Positions 17,257 through 26,167 of a DNA stretch of 52,600 nt are shown one piece after another. The position numbers and the translations under genes were made by a program. The stretch lies in contig NZ_JAPFGB010000010.1 of the NCBI RefSeq assembly GCF_026241095.1, positions 186,893 through 239,492 on the forward strand, written 5' to 3'. How positions within the stretch are numbered: position 1 is the first letter of the stretch; each line of letters opens with the position of its first letter. The notes under the pieces are model-generated. The model made no database searches, had not been told where the DNA came from, and saw nothing but the letters and a program-made list of their open reading frames with translations. Source of the DNA: Saccharopolyspora sp. NFXS83 (GTDB lineage Bacteria > Actinomycetota > Actinomycetes > Mycobacteriales > Pseudonocardiaceae).

Positions 17257-18636
17257 TCAGTACGTGATGGCCAGGCTCGGGTCGGCCAGCAGCGCGCCGA
17301 CGTCGGCCAGGAACTGCGAACCCTGCTGGCCGTCGACGACGCGGTGGTCGAAGCTCAGCGCCAGCTGGCACACCTTGCGCGGGACGACCTGCCCGTCCAC
17401 CACCCACGGCATGTCGCGGATCGCGCCGAACGCGAGGATCGCGGACTCGCCGGGGTTGAGGATCGGGGTGCCGGTGTCGACGCCGAACACGCCCACGTTG
17501 GTGATCGTGATCGTGCCGCCCGCCATGTCGGCGGGCGTCGTCTTGCCCTCCCGCGCTGTGGTGGTCAGCGCCTCCAGCGCCGCGGCCAGCTCCCGCAGCG
17601 ACATGCCGTCGGCGTCCCGGACCTTGGGCACCACCAGGCCGCGCGGCGTCGCCGCCGCGATGCCCAGGTGCACGTAGTCCTTGTAGACGATCTCGCCGGC
17701 CTGCTCGTCCCAGGTGGCGTTCACGTCCGGAGTGCGGCGCGCCGCCAGGCACAGCGCCTTCGCGGCGAACGCCAGCGGCGTGACCTTCACGCCCTGGAAC
17801 TCCGGGTGCGACTTGAGCCGCTGCCGCAGTTCCATCATCGGCGTGACGTCGACGGTGAGGAACTCCGTGACGTGCGGTGCGGTGAACGCGCTCTGCACCA
17901 TCGCCTGCGCGGTGGCCTTGCGGACGCCCTTGATCGGCACCCGGCGCTCCCGCGCTCCCGCCGGGGCCGCCGGGGCGGTGGTGGCCGGCGCCGACGCGGT
18001 CTCGACGTCCTGGCGGGTGATCACTCCGCCCGCCCCGGATCCGGCGAGGGCCCGCAGGTCCACGCCGAGGTCCTTGGCGAGCTTGCGCACCGGCGGTTTG
18101 GCCAGCGGCACGGAGCCGCGAGCCGACCCCCCGGACGGAGCCGGAGCCGGTGCCACCGGGGCGGGAGTCGGAGCGGCCTGCGCCGGTACGGCGGGTGCGG
18201 CGGCCGAACCCGCCATCGCGCCCTGCAACGCCTGCTGCGCCGCCCCCGCGGCCGGCGCGGGGGCCTTGCGCGGGCGGCGCTTCGAACTCGTCGCCTGCGG
18301 GCCGTAGCCCACCAGCGTCGCGGTCTGCCCGTTGGTAGCGGCTTCGGCGGGCGCCGGGTCCGGGACGGGCTCGCCCGGCGCGGTGCCCTCCGGGTCCAGG
18401 TCGATGGAGATGATCGGCGTGCCGACCTCCACGGTCTGCCCCGCTTCGGCGAGCAGCTCGACGACCTTGCCCGCGTAGGCGCACGGCAGTTCCACCGCCG
18501 CCTTCGCCGTTTCGATCTCGACGAAGACCTGGTTGACCGCCACCGTGTCGCCGGGGCTCACCTTCCAGCCGAGGATCTCGGCTTCGGTGAGACCTTCCCC
18601 GACGTCGGGCAACGGGAAGTGCTTGAGTTGCGGCAT
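17257..18636 (-). CDS. bkdC: Branched-chain 2-oxoacid dehydrogenase E2 (dihydrolipoamide acyltransferase)
   Basis: A 459-residue E2 subunit that moves the acyl group from lipoyl-lysine to CoA. The N-terminal lipoyl domain carries the lipoylated lysine in IETAKAAVELP (near residue 45). An Ala/Pro linker, a peripheral-subunit-binding domain (PPVRKLAKDLGVDL...GSGAGGVITRQDV) and the catalytic domain with SFDHRVVDGQQGSQFL follow. ATG 18636 has GGGAG upstream. It is third in bkdA-bkdB-bkdC, 11 bases after bkdB. No E3 gene is present, so dihydrolipoamide dehydrogenase must come from elsewhere. Confidence 0.93.
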   Translation of the reverse strand: MPQLKHFPLPDVGEGLTEAEILGWKVSPGDTVAVNQVFVEIETAKAAVELPCAYAGKVVELLAEAGQTVEVGTPIISIDLDPEGTAPGEPVPDPAPAEAATNGQTATLVGYGPQATSSKRRPRKAPAPAAGAAQQALQGAMAGSAAAPAVPAQAAPTPAPVAPAPAPSGGSARGSVPLAKPPVRKLAKDLGVDLRALAGSGAGGVITRQDVETASAPATTAPAAPAGARERRVPIKGVRKATAQAMVQSAFTAPHVTEFLTVDVTPMMELRQRLKSHPEFQGVKVTPLAFAAKALCLAARRTPDVNATWDEQAGEIVYKDYVHLGIAAATPRGLVVPKVRDADGMSLRELAAALEALTTTAREGKTTPADMAGGTITITNVGVFGVDTGTPILNPGESAILAFGAIRDMPWVVDGQVVPRKVCQLALSFDHRVVDGQQGSQFLADVGALLADPSLAITY

Positions 18637-18647
18637 CGGAGACTCCC

Positions 18648-19682
18648 TCAGAAGGCCAGCGAGCGGTCGACGGCGTCGAGCACTCGATCCAGGTCGGGCA
18701 GGAAGTGCTTCTCCAGCTTCGTCGGCGGGTACGGCACGTCGAAGCCCGTCACCCGCAGCACCGGTGCCTCCAGCGAGTAGAAGCACTCCTGCTGCACCCG
18801 CGCGGTGATCTCCGAGGTGATCGACGACTCCGGCGGCGCCTCGCTGGCCAGCACGAGTCGGCCGGTGCGGCGCACCGACTCGAACACCGGGCCCAGGTCC
18901 AGCGGGGACAGGCTGCGCAGGTCGATGACCTCCAGCTCGGTGCCCTCCTCGGCGGCGGCGTTCGCCGCGGCCAGGCAGGTGGGCACCGTCGGCCCGTAGG
19001 TCGCGATCGTCGCCGCCGTGCCCCGGCGCACCACGCGCGAGCCGAACAGCGGTGGCGGCTGCGCCTCGGTGTCCAGCTCCGCCTTCTCGTAGTAGCGCCG
19101 CTTCGGTTCGAAGAACAGCACCGGGTCGTCGCACTCGATGGCCTGGCGCAGCATCCAGTAGGCGTCCACCGGGTTCGAGCAGGACACCACCTTCAGGCCG
19201 CCGATGTGCGCGAACAGCGACTCCGGGGATTCCGAGTGGTGCTCGACGGCGCCGATGCCGCCGCCGAACGGCACCCGCACCACCACCGGCATCTTGACCT
19301 TGCCCTGGCTGCGGAAGTGCAGCTTCGCCAGCTGCGAGACGATCTGGTCGTAGCCGGGGAAGATGAACCCGTCGAACTGGATCTCGCACACCGGCCGGTA
19401 GCCGCGGATCGCGAGGCCCACGGCGGTGCCGATGATGCCGGACTCGGCCAGCGGCGTGTCCAGCACGCGGTGCTCGCCGAAGTCCTTCTGCAGGCCGTCG
19501 GTGACGCGGAAGACGCCGCCGAGCTTGCCCACGTCCTCGCCCATCACGAGGACCTTCGGGTCCTCCTCGAGCGCGGAGCGCAGACCCATGTTGAGGCTCT
19601 TGGCCATCGTCACGGTCTGCGTCGCGGCCGGGCGGGCGCTGCCGTTGGTGACGTCGGTCCGTTCCATCGCTGGTGCGGCCAT
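18648..19682 (-). CDS. bkdB: Branched-chain 2-oxoacid dehydrogenase E1 beta
   Basis: A 344-residue transketolase-like beta subunit, partner of E1 alpha in decarboxylating 2-oxoacids from Val, Leu and Ile. Family marks include VLVMGEDVGKLGGVFRVT, DTPLAESGIIGTAVGLA, EIQFDGFIFPGYDQIVSQLAK, and a C-terminal domain with VIDLRSLSPLD. ATG 19682 overlaps the bkdA stop by one base (TGATG) and has GGGAGG upstream; an ATG five codons later is possible. In actinomycetes this complex also supplies branched primers for fatty acids. Confidence 0.93.
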   Translation of the reverse strand: MAAPAMERTDVTNGSARPAATQTVTMAKSLNMGLRSALEEDPKVLVMGEDVGKLGGVFRVTDGLQKDFGEHRVLDTPLAESGIIGTAVGLAIRGYRPVCEIQFDGFIFPGYDQIVSQLAKLHFRSQGKVKMPVVVRVPFGGGIGAVEHHSESPESLFAHIGGLKVVSCSNPVDAYWMLRQAIECDDPVLFFEPKRRYYEKAELDTEAQPPPLFGSRVVRRGTAATIATYGPTVPTCLAAANAAAEEGTELEVIDLRSLSPLDLGPVFESVRRTGRLVLASEAPPESSITSEITARVQQECFYSLEAPVLRVTGFDVPYPPTKLEKHFLPDLDRVLDAVDRSLAF

Positions 19683-20926
19683 CAGTGCACACCTCCCTGC
19701 GCGGCGGCGGGCTGTTCGGCGAAGCCGTCGAGGTAGCCGAGCAGTTCGTCGCGCTGCGCCGTGACGGCGGGGCTGGGTTCGGCGTAGACCTCGGAGAAGA
19801 TCCGGGACGGATCGGGTTCGGGCATGGCGAAGCAGAACTCGCGGAACCGGGCGGCGAGCTCGTCGGACTCGGCCTGCACCTCGTCGAAGAACGCCTGGTC
19901 GGCGTCGTGCTCGCGCACCAGGTGGACCCGGAGCCGTTCGATGGGGTCCTTGAGCTTCCACGCCTCCAGCTCGTCGGAGAGCCGGTAGCGGGTGGGGTCG
20001 TCGGTGGTGGTGTGCGCGTCCATCCGGTAGGTGAACGCCTCGATCAGCACCGGCCCGTTGCCGTGCCTGCACTCCTCGAGCGCCCACTTCGACACGGCGA
20101 GGCTGGCGAGCACGTCGTTGCCGTCGACGCGGATGCCGGGGAAGCCGTAACCCGCGGCGCGCTGGTACAGCGGCACCCTGGTCTGGCGCTCCAGCGGCTC
20201 GGAGATGGCCCACTGGTTGTTCTGGCAGAACAGCACGAGCGGCGCGTCGTAGACGGAGCCCCACACCATCGCCTCGTGCACGTCGCCCTGACTGGTGGCG
20301 CCGTCGCCGAAGAACACCATGGTCGCTTCGCCGTCGTCGTCGCCGACCTTGCCGTCGAACTTCTGGCCCATCGCGTACCCGGCGGCGTTGAGCGCCTGGT
20401 TGCCGATGACGATCGTGTACAGGTGGAAACCGGTGCTCAGCGGGTCCCAGCTGCCGTGGTCGGTGCCGCGGAAGATGCCGAGCAGCTCGGTGGGGTCCAG
20501 CCCGCGGCACCAGGCGACGCCGTGCTCGCGGTAGCTGGGGAACGCCATGTCCCCGGCGCGCAGGGCACGACCGGCGCCGATCTGCGCGGCCTCCTGGCCC
20601 AGCAGCGGTACCCAGATGCCGAGCTGGCCCTGCCGCTGCAGGGCGTTGCCCTCCCGGTCGAAGCGGCGGACCAGCACCATGTCCCGGTACAGGTCGCGCA
20701 GCTGCGCGGCGGTGAGGTCGATGTCGAAGTCCGGGTGCGTGACCCGTTCGCCTTCCGGGGTGAGGAGCTGAACGAGGTCAGCTCCGCCTTCACTTGTCGC
20801 GCGCAAACCGGCGATCACCTGCTCCCGTGTGGGTTTCGCTGCAGTAGCGGCAGGGGGGCCGGAGGTGACGCCGTTGTCTGGCTCGTCTGCTGGATGGGCC
20901 GGTCGCGTCCAATGTTCCGGGGACAT
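19682..20926 (-). CDS. bkdA: Branched-chain 2-oxoacid dehydrogenase E1 alpha
   Basis: A 414-residue thiamine-diphosphate subunit of the 2-oxoacid dehydrogenase. The TPP motif runs from GDGATSQGDVHEAM to NNQWAIS, and the phospho-loop-like segment YRMDAHTTTDDPTRYR is conserved. A pyruvate dehydrogenase role is possible, but sequence style and gene order match actinobacterial Bkd. ATG 20926 has a GAGGAG site. It is the first gene of the operon; a palindrome of Lrp/AsnC type lies about 230 bases upstream. Confidence 0.93.
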   Translation of the reverse strand: MSPEHWTRPAHPADEPDNGVTSGPPAATAAKPTREQVIAGLRATSEGGADLVQLLTPEGERVTHPDFDIDLTAAQLRDLYRDMVLVRRFDREGNALQRQGQLGIWVPLLGQEAAQIGAGRALRAGDMAFPSYREHGVAWCRGLDPTELLGIFRGTDHGSWDPLSTGFHLYTIVIGNQALNAAGYAMGQKFDGKVGDDDGEATMVFFGDGATSQGDVHEAMVWGSVYDAPLVLFCQNNQWAISEPLERQTRVPLYQRAAGYGFPGIRVDGNDVLASLAVSKWALEECRHGNGPVLIEAFTYRMDAHTTTDDPTRYRLSDELEAWKLKDPIERLRVHLVREHDADQAFFDEVQAESDELAARFREFCFAMPEPDPSRIFSEVYAEPSPAVTAQRDELLGYLDGFAEQPAAAQGGVH

Positions 20927-21306
20927 GCGGATCTCCTCGTGTCGCGCCGGACCGCCGCTTGTGACGACTGGGTCCGGCAGCTCCGGCCGGGGCCGCGCTG
21001 GCCGGGGTTGGGGCCATGCGAGTGCTCGACCGGAGTGGTTCGGATCGCTCCCCGCCATCCTGGCACGCGTACCGCCGATTCAGTGAGCCCTGCCACAGGG
21101 ACGAAACCCGCGTGCAACGCCGCGGATCTCCTTCCCTACTGCACCGTAACCTTCGGAATTTCGACGAAAAATTGCAGGTCATCCAAGCAATGGGGTTCCG
21201 ACTAACGCTCTTGGGAAGATCGCGGTACCGATACTGCGGGCATCCGATGATCGGTCGTTGCGAGAACACGCCATTCCGCGATGGAGCGGGCGGCACACTG
21301 GCCTGC
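20927..21306. other. Divergent promoter region of bkdABC and the GPP34 gene
   Basis: A 380-base gap that includes a local A/T-rich patch at 21150-21180, unusual for this window, holding the palindrome listed separately. No gene seen. Confidence 0.5.
21156..21175. promoter_or_regulatory. Possible Lrp/AsnC-type operator of the bkd operon
   Basis: GAATTTCGACGAAAAATTGC contains the 11-base palindrome TTTCGACGAAA (21159-21169) flanked by A/T-rich arms, the general form of Lrp/AsnC-family sites. Branched-chain dehydrogenase operons are commonly under such regulators. No Lrp gene is nearby, so the link is inference. Confidence 0.4.
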
Positions 21307-21981
21307 ATGAGCGACCTCGAGGACCGCCCGCCCCCGGTCACGTTGCCCGACGAGTTCGTCCTGCTGCTGCACCGGCCCGGCGGCGGGCACCGCTGCGCCC
21401 AGGTGGACCTGCTCACCTCGGTGGCCGAGCTGGGCGAGCTGGCGTTGCGCGGCCGGGTGGAGGTGGCGGCGAGCGCGAAGCTGACGGTGCTCGACCCGCG
21501 CTCCACCGGCATCGGGTGGGCCGACGAGCTGCTGGGGCGGCTGGCGCGCAAAGCCGGTCCGAAGGGGAAGCCGGTGGAGCTGACCGGGGTGCTGCCGGGT
21601 CGCCTCGGCCGGTTCCGCGAGCACCGCGGCCTGCTGACAGCGCACGGCGCGCTGCGGCACCGGCGTCGCAAGCTGCTCGGATTCATCCCCGACGACCTGT
21701 ACGTCCCCGTCGAGCAGGTGCGGGAGTCGCTGGTCGCGGAGGTGCGGGACGCGGCGCGGCTGCGGCGGCCCGTCGACGGGAGGCTGGCCGTGCTGTGCGC
21801 GCTGGTGCACTCCGCCGGGATCGGCCCGTCGCTGGGCTGCGACGCGGACGAGCGGGCGGTGCTCGAATCGGTGTGGCGTGGCGACGGGCTCGGGGAGGCG
21901 GAGCTGCGCCCGCTGGCCGCGGTGTCCGCGGTGACCGCGGTGGCGGTCAGCGCCGCGGCGGCGGGCGCCGCCGGGTACTGA
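21307..21981 (+). CDS. GPP34 (Golgi phosphoprotein 3-like) family protein
   Basis: A 224-residue protein of the GPP34 fold known from eukaryotic GOLPH3 and common in actinobacteria, where its role is not established. Typical features are the start LPDEFVLLLHRPGG, ELALRGRVEV, a basic loop RHRRRKLLGFIPDDLY, and a C-terminal helical stretch ending in Ala/Val-rich residues that may touch the membrane. ATG 21307 has no ribosome site and may be leaderless (CACACT seven bases upstream). It lies 60 bases before the M20 peptidase gene on the same strand. Confidence 0.82.
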   Translation: MSDLEDRPPPVTLPDEFVLLLHRPGGGHRCAQVDLLTSVAELGELALRGRVEVAASAKLTVLDPRSTGIGWADELLGRLARKAGPKGKPVELTGVLPGRLGRFREHRGLLTAHGALRHRRRKLLGFIPDDLYVPVEQVRESLVAEVRDAARLRRPVDGRLAVLCALVHSAGIGPSLGCDADERAVLESVWRGDGLGEAELRPLAAVSAVTAVAVSAAAAGAAGY

Positions 21982-22028
21982 CCGGGCCGGGCGGCTGAGC
22001 GGCCGGGAGTGCGGTCCCCCGGCGGGCA

Positions 22029-22034
22029 TACGAT
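22029..22034 (+). promoter_or_regulatory. -10 element of a probable leaderless transcript
   Basis: TACGAT ends seven bases before the ATG of the M20 peptidase, so transcription would start at or next to the start codon. No ribosome site is present, which fits leaderless translation, common in actinobacteria. Confidence 0.45.
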
Positions 22035-22040
22035 CGCGGC

Positions 22041-23462
22041 ATGGATCGTTCCGCCGTGCGCACCGCCGTTGAACAGGCGTGGCAGGACTCCGTCCTGCCC
22101 AGCCTCTCCGAACTCGTCCGGATCCCGGCGGTCTCGCCGGCCTACGACGCGGGATGGGTGGAGGCGGGGCAGCTCGACGCCGCCATCGAGCACGTGCGGG
22201 ACTGGATCACCGCGCGGGGCATCCCCGGCGCGAAGCTCGACGTGGTGCGGTTGCCGGAGCGCACGCCGGTGCTGCTGGTGGACGTCCCCGCGACCGGGGC
22301 GGACGCGGACGAGCAGGACACCGTGCTGCTCTACGGCCACCTCGACAAGCAGCCGCCGGTCGGTGGCTGGTCGGAAGGCCTGGACCCGTGGACGCCGGTG
22401 GTTCGCGACGGCAGGCTCTACGGCCGCGGCAGCGTCGACGACGGCTACGCGCCCTACGCGGCGATCACAGCGATCGAGTCGATCCGCGCGCACGGCGGCG
22501 CGCACGCGCGCTGCGTGCTGCTGCTGGAGACGGGCGAGGAGTCGGGCAGCCCCGACATGTCCGCCTACCTCGACCACCTGGCGGACCGGCTGGGCGCCGT
22601 GTCGCTGGTGGTGTGCCTGGACTCGGGGGCCGCCGACTACGAGCGGCTGTGGCTGACGACCTCGCTGCGCGGTGACGTGCGGGTGGGCGTGCAGGTGCGG
22701 GTGCTCGACGGCGGGCAGCACTCCGGCACCGCCAGCGGCATCGTGCCCAGCTCGTTCCGCATCGTGCGCAGCCTGCTGGACCGGATCGAGGACTCGGCGA
22801 CCGGCGAGGTGCTGCTGCCGGAGCTCAACGCGGAGATCCCGGCGAACCGGGTGGAGCAGGCGCGGGCCGCGGTGGCGGCGGTGCCCGGCCTGATCCGCGA
22901 CTCGATCCCCGCGCGGGAGGGCATGCGCTGGGTCTCCGAGGACGAGGTCGAGCTGGCGCTGAACAACACGTGGCGCCCGACGGTGTCGGTGATCGGCGCG
23001 GAGGGCCTGCCGCCGCTCCCGGACGCGGGCAACGTGCTGCGCCCCTCCACCACGCTCGCGCTGAGCGTGCGCACCCCGCCGACGACCGACCCCGAGGTGG
23101 CGCTGGCCGCGCTGCGCGAGGCGCTGTCGGCGGACGTGCCCTACGGCGCGGAGGTGACGTTCCCGCTGTCGGACGGCGCGGCGGGCTGGAACGCGCCGGA
23201 CACCGAGCCGTGGCTGGCGTCGGCGCTGGACGCGGTGAGCGAGGACGTGTTCGGCCAGCGGTGGGCGACGATGGGCCTGGGCGGGTCGATCCCCCTGATG
23301 GGCCTGCTGCAGGGTGCCTACCCGGACGCGCAGTTCGTGGTGACCGGTGCCCTGGGGCCGGGCAGCAACGCGCACGTCCCGGACGAGTCGCTGCACCTGG
23401 CGTTCGCCGCGAAGATCACCACGGCGATCGCCTACGCGCTGGACGCGCACGCCCGGCGCTGA
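22041..23462 (+). CDS. M20-family metallopeptidase (dipeptidase type)
   Basis: A 473-residue cytoplasmic zinc peptidase likely to cleave dipeptides or acyl-amino acids. The metal-binding residues are all present: His100 and Asp102 in GHLDKQP, bridging Asp133 in GRGSVDDG, Glu166/Glu167 in GEESGSPD, and the late His in GPGSNAHVPDE. The inserted dimerisation domain is complete (LDGGQHSGTASGIVPSSF). ATG 22041 is likely leaderless. The substrate cannot be inferred. Confidence 0.92.
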   Translation: MDRSAVRTAVEQAWQDSVLPSLSELVRIPAVSPAYDAGWVEAGQLDAAIEHVRDWITARGIPGAKLDVVRLPERTPVLLVDVPATGADADEQDTVLLYGHLDKQPPVGGWSEGLDPWTPVVRDGRLYGRGSVDDGYAPYAAITAIESIRAHGGAHARCVLLLETGEESGSPDMSAYLDHLADRLGAVSLVVCLDSGAADYERLWLTTSLRGDVRVGVQVRVLDGGQHSGTASGIVPSSFRIVRSLLDRIEDSATGEVLLPELNAEIPANRVEQARAAVAAVPGLIRDSIPAREGMRWVSEDEVELALNNTWRPTVSVIGAEGLPPLPDAGNVLRPSTTLALSVRTPPTTDPEVALAALREALSADVPYGAEVTFPLSDGAAGWNAPDTEPWLASALDAVSEDVFGQRWATMGLGGSIPLMGLLQGAYPDAQFVVTGALGPGSNAHVPDESLHLAFAAKITTAIAYALDAHARR

Positions 23463-23475
23463 GGAAGCGGGAGGA

Positions 23476-23500
23476 CCGCCTCGTGCCGGTCACGAGGCGG
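23476..23500. terminator. Bidirectional terminator between peptidase and PspC genes
   Basis: CCGCCTCGTG (23476-23485) pairs perfectly with CACGAGGCGG (23491-23500) around a five-base loop, 13 bases after one stop and 10 bases from the other. Confidence 0.7.
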
Positions 23501-23510
23501 CCCACCGAAG

Positions 23511-23687
23511 TCAGGACTTCGGGATCACGATCCACAGGACGATGTAGGCCACGAACTGCGGGCCGGGGAGCAGGCACGACAGGATGAACAGGAACCGCAT
23601 CAGCCCCCTGCCGATGCCGAACCGGTCGGCGAGGCCGGCGCAGACCCCGGCGATCCGCTTGCCGTGCTGCGGGCGGGACAAGCTCAT
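23511..23687 (-). CDS. PspC-domain small membrane protein
   Basis: A 58-residue protein made of little more than a PspC domain: basic N-terminus, KRIAGVCAGLADRFGIGRGLMR, then a hydrophobic membrane segment (FLFILSCLLPGPQFVAYIVLWIVI). PspC domains act in envelope stress responses or as anti-sigma-like membrane proteins. ATG 23687 is chosen because AGGAGG lies upstream; the longer frame up to 23747 has no ribosome site. Confidence 0.85.
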   Translation of the reverse strand: MSLSRPQHGKRIAGVCAGLADRFGIGRGLMRFLFILSCLLPGPQFVAYIVLWIVIPKS

Positions 23688-23926
23688 CTTCTGATTCCTC
23701 CTGTATCGCGGTGTTCGTCCCCATCGTGGGTGATCGACTACCGCCACGGATCAGGGGGGACCCCTGATCTCTCCTTGCTCCGGGGCACCGGGCTCGGGGT
23801 TCGAGCAGTGCTCCCGACGACTCCGCCACTTCACCACGCGGTGGAGGCCCGCGACGGCACCCTTCCGGCCACGACCGGGTAAGCGGAAAGTCGTACTCGG
23901 CCCGGCGCAGGTCGGGCCGAGACCGG

Positions 23927-24724
23927 TCAGCGCGCCAGTTCGACGAGCAGCCCGGGGTGGTCGGTGCCGTCGATCGGCAGGTTCTCGGTGCGTTCGAACC
24001 GGAAGTCGGCGGCGGCGAACACGTGCTGCACGCTGCCGTCGCCCTTGCGGAACCAGCCGTCCGGCACGCAGTCCTGCACATCCGGCGTGCCGCCGTGGCT
24101 GAGGTTGAAGTCGCCGCCGACCACCGCCGGGCGGCCGGCTGCGCCCGCGGCGCCCATGAGCTCCCGGCACTGCTCACCGGCGACTTCCGGGGCGTCGGCC
24201 GACAGGTGCGTGGTGCACGCGGAGATCGCGGAGAACGGCGCGCAGAGCATGACCCGCTGCTCGGTACCGCCGTCCTGGGCCGTGTAGGTCCGTTCGGTGA
24301 CGGCGCCGCTGGGGGCGCCCAGGTCGGGGTGGGTCAGGATCGCGACGCCGTAGTCGCCGCGGCCGTCGGTGCACTGGTACGGCCCGCCGTCCCGGCGACC
24401 GGCCGGGGCGAACTCCGCGTGGTAGCCGGTCTGCCGGGTCATCGTGGTGATGTCGTGCGCGCAGACCTCGTTGAGCGTGACCACGTCCGGCCTGCGCTGC
24501 TGGACGGTGCTGATCCCGGAGCGCACCGCGGTGTCGTCGCCGGTGTAGCAGTCGGCGGCACCGCTGTGGCAGAGGTTCAGCTGCAGCACGTCGAACGAGC
24601 GTGCCGTCGTGTCGGCGACCGCGGGCGCGGCGAAACCGGCGCAGGCGAGCAGCGCTCCGGCGGCGGCGAGCGCTCCGGTGGTCGTGCGGGGGTTCTTCGG
24701 GCGGGGTAAGCGGATGTGGGTCAT
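23927..24724 (-). CDS. Secreted endonuclease/exonuclease/phosphatase-fold protein
   Basis: A 265-residue exported protein. A signal peptide (basic start, hydrophobic core, cleavage near APAVA) precedes an EEP domain with the ordered catalytic motifs LQLNLCHSG, TLNEVCAHD, VGGDFNLSHG and DGTDHPGLLVEL. It is likely a metal-dependent phosphodiesterase or nuclease acting outside the cell. Six or more cysteines suggest disulfide bonds. ATG 24724 is preferred because GAGGAGGAG sits six bases upstream; the ATG at 24730 touches that site. Confidence 0.87.
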   Translation of the reverse strand: MTHIRLPRPKNPRTTTGALAAAGALLACAGFAAPAVADTTARSFDVLQLNLCHSGAADCYTGDDTAVRSGISTVQQRRPDVVTLNEVCAHDITTMTRQTGYHAEFAPAGRRDGGPYQCTDGRGDYGVAILTHPDLGAPSGAVTERTYTAQDGGTEQRVMLCAPFSAISACTTHLSADAPEVAGEQCRELMGAAGAAGRPAVVGGDFNLSHGGTPDVQDCVPDGWFRKGDGSVQHVFAAADFRFERTENLPIDGTDHPGLLVELAR

Positions 24725-25202
24725 CGGCATCTCCTCCTCGGCGGCGCAGTCTGCCGAACGTCGCCCGCGGAGGGCAGCAGCCGAAGGTGCGGTTCTGCCT
24801 GGCCGACCATCGATGTCCCCCGGATAGCAGCAGGGGTGCACGGAAAGTGATCACGCTGTCGCGACTCCGTGCGGCGCAACCGGCCGGGGCCGAACAGCGC
24901 AGAACCGGCTCCGGCGCATGACATCTCCCACACCCCGAGCGGCGCGGCGGCGGTGAACTCGCTGTTGACCAGGGGCGTCCAGCACATGAAACTGAGCCTC
25001 TGCGCGGCCTGGGCGTGCGGGAATCGATCGTCGACGACGCGATTCGCGCATGATCTCGCCGGGCGGGGTGCGGGGCTCAACGGGGGGTTCCGCTGGGGAC
25101 CTCAGCAAATTTGACAGCTTCGCAACATCGCGAGCGGGGATTTGAGCCCATTCGGGTGGCACTATCTCAGCACTCGCGTTCTCACCTACTAGGAGTGACA
25201 TC
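24725..25202. other. Intergenic region before the amino-acid ABC operon
   Basis: A 478-base gap between a leftward exported-enzyme gene and the rightward glnH-like gene. A TTGACA is present at 25111 but has no matching -10 at a normal distance. AGGAG at 25191-25195 is the ribosome site of the next gene. No gene or repeat recognised. Confidence 0.45.
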
Positions 25203-26003
25203 GTGGCGCGTCGGACCACCTGGAGAGCTCTCGCCCTGCTGCCCGCGTTGGCGCTGACCGCGGCGGGCTGCGCGCAGTCCATCGCGCCGGTCGGCGCCGA
25301 CGGCGAGCTGCAGTTCAAGGAGCCCGGCAAGCTCACCACCTGCACGCACCTGCCGTACCCGCCGTTCCAGTTCGACGAGAACGGCAAGACCGTCGGCTTC
25401 GACGTGGAGCTCGTCGACCTGGTGGCCCGCGACCTCGGCCTGCAGCAGGAGCTCTTCGACACGCCGTTCGAGGGCATCCAGTCCGGCGAGGCGCTCAACA
25501 CGCGCAAGTGCGACGTCGCCGCCGCGGCGATGACGATCACCGACACGCGCAAGCAGAACATGGACTTCTCCGACCCGTACTTCGACGCGAAGCAGGCGCT
25601 GCTGGTCAGCAAGAAGGCCCCGTACCAGGACCTGCCCGAGCTGCGCGGCAAGAAGCTCGGCGTGCAGCTGGGCACCACCGGCGAGGAGTACGCGACCGAG
25701 CACAAGGCCGCGCACGGCTACGAGATCGTCCAGTTCGAGGACGTCGCGCTGATGGAGAACGCCGTGCAGTCCGGCAAGGTCGACGCCGCCATCAACGACA
25801 ACGGCGTGGTGCTCGACTTCGCGAAGAAGAACCCGGACACCGAGGTCACCGGCGAGTACAGCACCGGTGAGGCGTACGGCATCGGCGTCCAGAAGGGCAA
25901 CGCCCAGCTCGCCGCGAAGGTCAACGAGTCGCTGCGCAAGGCGCAGGAGTCGGGCGAGTACGACCGGATCTACGAGAAGTGGTTCGGCCAGGCCCCGAAG
26001 TGA
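25203..26003 (+). CDS. Polar amino-acid ABC transporter, substrate-binding lipoprotein
   Basis: A 266-residue lipoprotein with signal peptide and lipobox TAAGC (Cys23), and a family 3 solute-binding fold (PPFQFDENGKTVGFDVELVD, DVAAAAMTITDTRKQNMDFSDPYF, GVQLGTTGEEYA). It should capture a polar amino acid such as glutamate or glutamine outside the membrane; the exact ligand is uncertain. GTG 25203 has AGGAG upstream. It is the first gene of an operon with a permease and an ATPase. A hairpin at 26011-26048 follows and may lower expression of the later genes relative to this one. Confidence 0.9.
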   Translation: MARRTTWRALALLPALALTAAGCAQSIAPVGADGELQFKEPGKLTTCTHLPYPPFQFDENGKTVGFDVELVDLVARDLGLQQELFDTPFEGIQSGEALNTRKCDVAAAAMTITDTRKQNMDFSDPYFDAKQALLVSKKAPYQDLPELRGKKLGVQLGTTGEEYATEHKAAHGYEIVQFEDVALMENAVQSGKVDAAINDNGVVLDFAKKNPDTEVTGEYSTGEAYGIGVQKGNAQLAAKVNESLRKAQESGEYDRIYEKWFGQAPK

Positions 26004-26010
26004 CGGCCCG

Positions 26011-26048
26011 AGCCGGGGCCGGGTGCCGAGCAGGCCCCGGCCCCGGCT
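26011..26048 (+). terminator. Intra-operon hairpin (partial terminator or mRNA stabiliser)
   Basis: AGCCGGGGCC (26011-26020) pairs with GGCCCCGGCT (26039-26048), 7 bases after the binding-protein stop. It is placed to make more binding protein than membrane components. Confidence 0.5.
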
Positions 26049-26167
26049 GCTGCGCTGGGCGCGACACCGCCCACCGGCATCGATCACGGTGGAATTCCTG
26101 CGCCGTGGCGTGACCAACTGCGAAGCTCTGAGGACATCGGCAGCACCTGGCCGGGGAGAGTTGAGGA

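Noticed and set aside
20790-23450. 886-codon minus-strand frame opposite GPP34 and the M20 peptidase
   Set aside because: Spans two well-supported genes and their gap; composition is that of an antisense shadow.
25111-25116. TTGACA as -35 of the amino-acid ABC operon
   Set aside because: No -10-like hexamer at 16-19 bases; 85 bases from the start codon. A lone hexamer is not enough.
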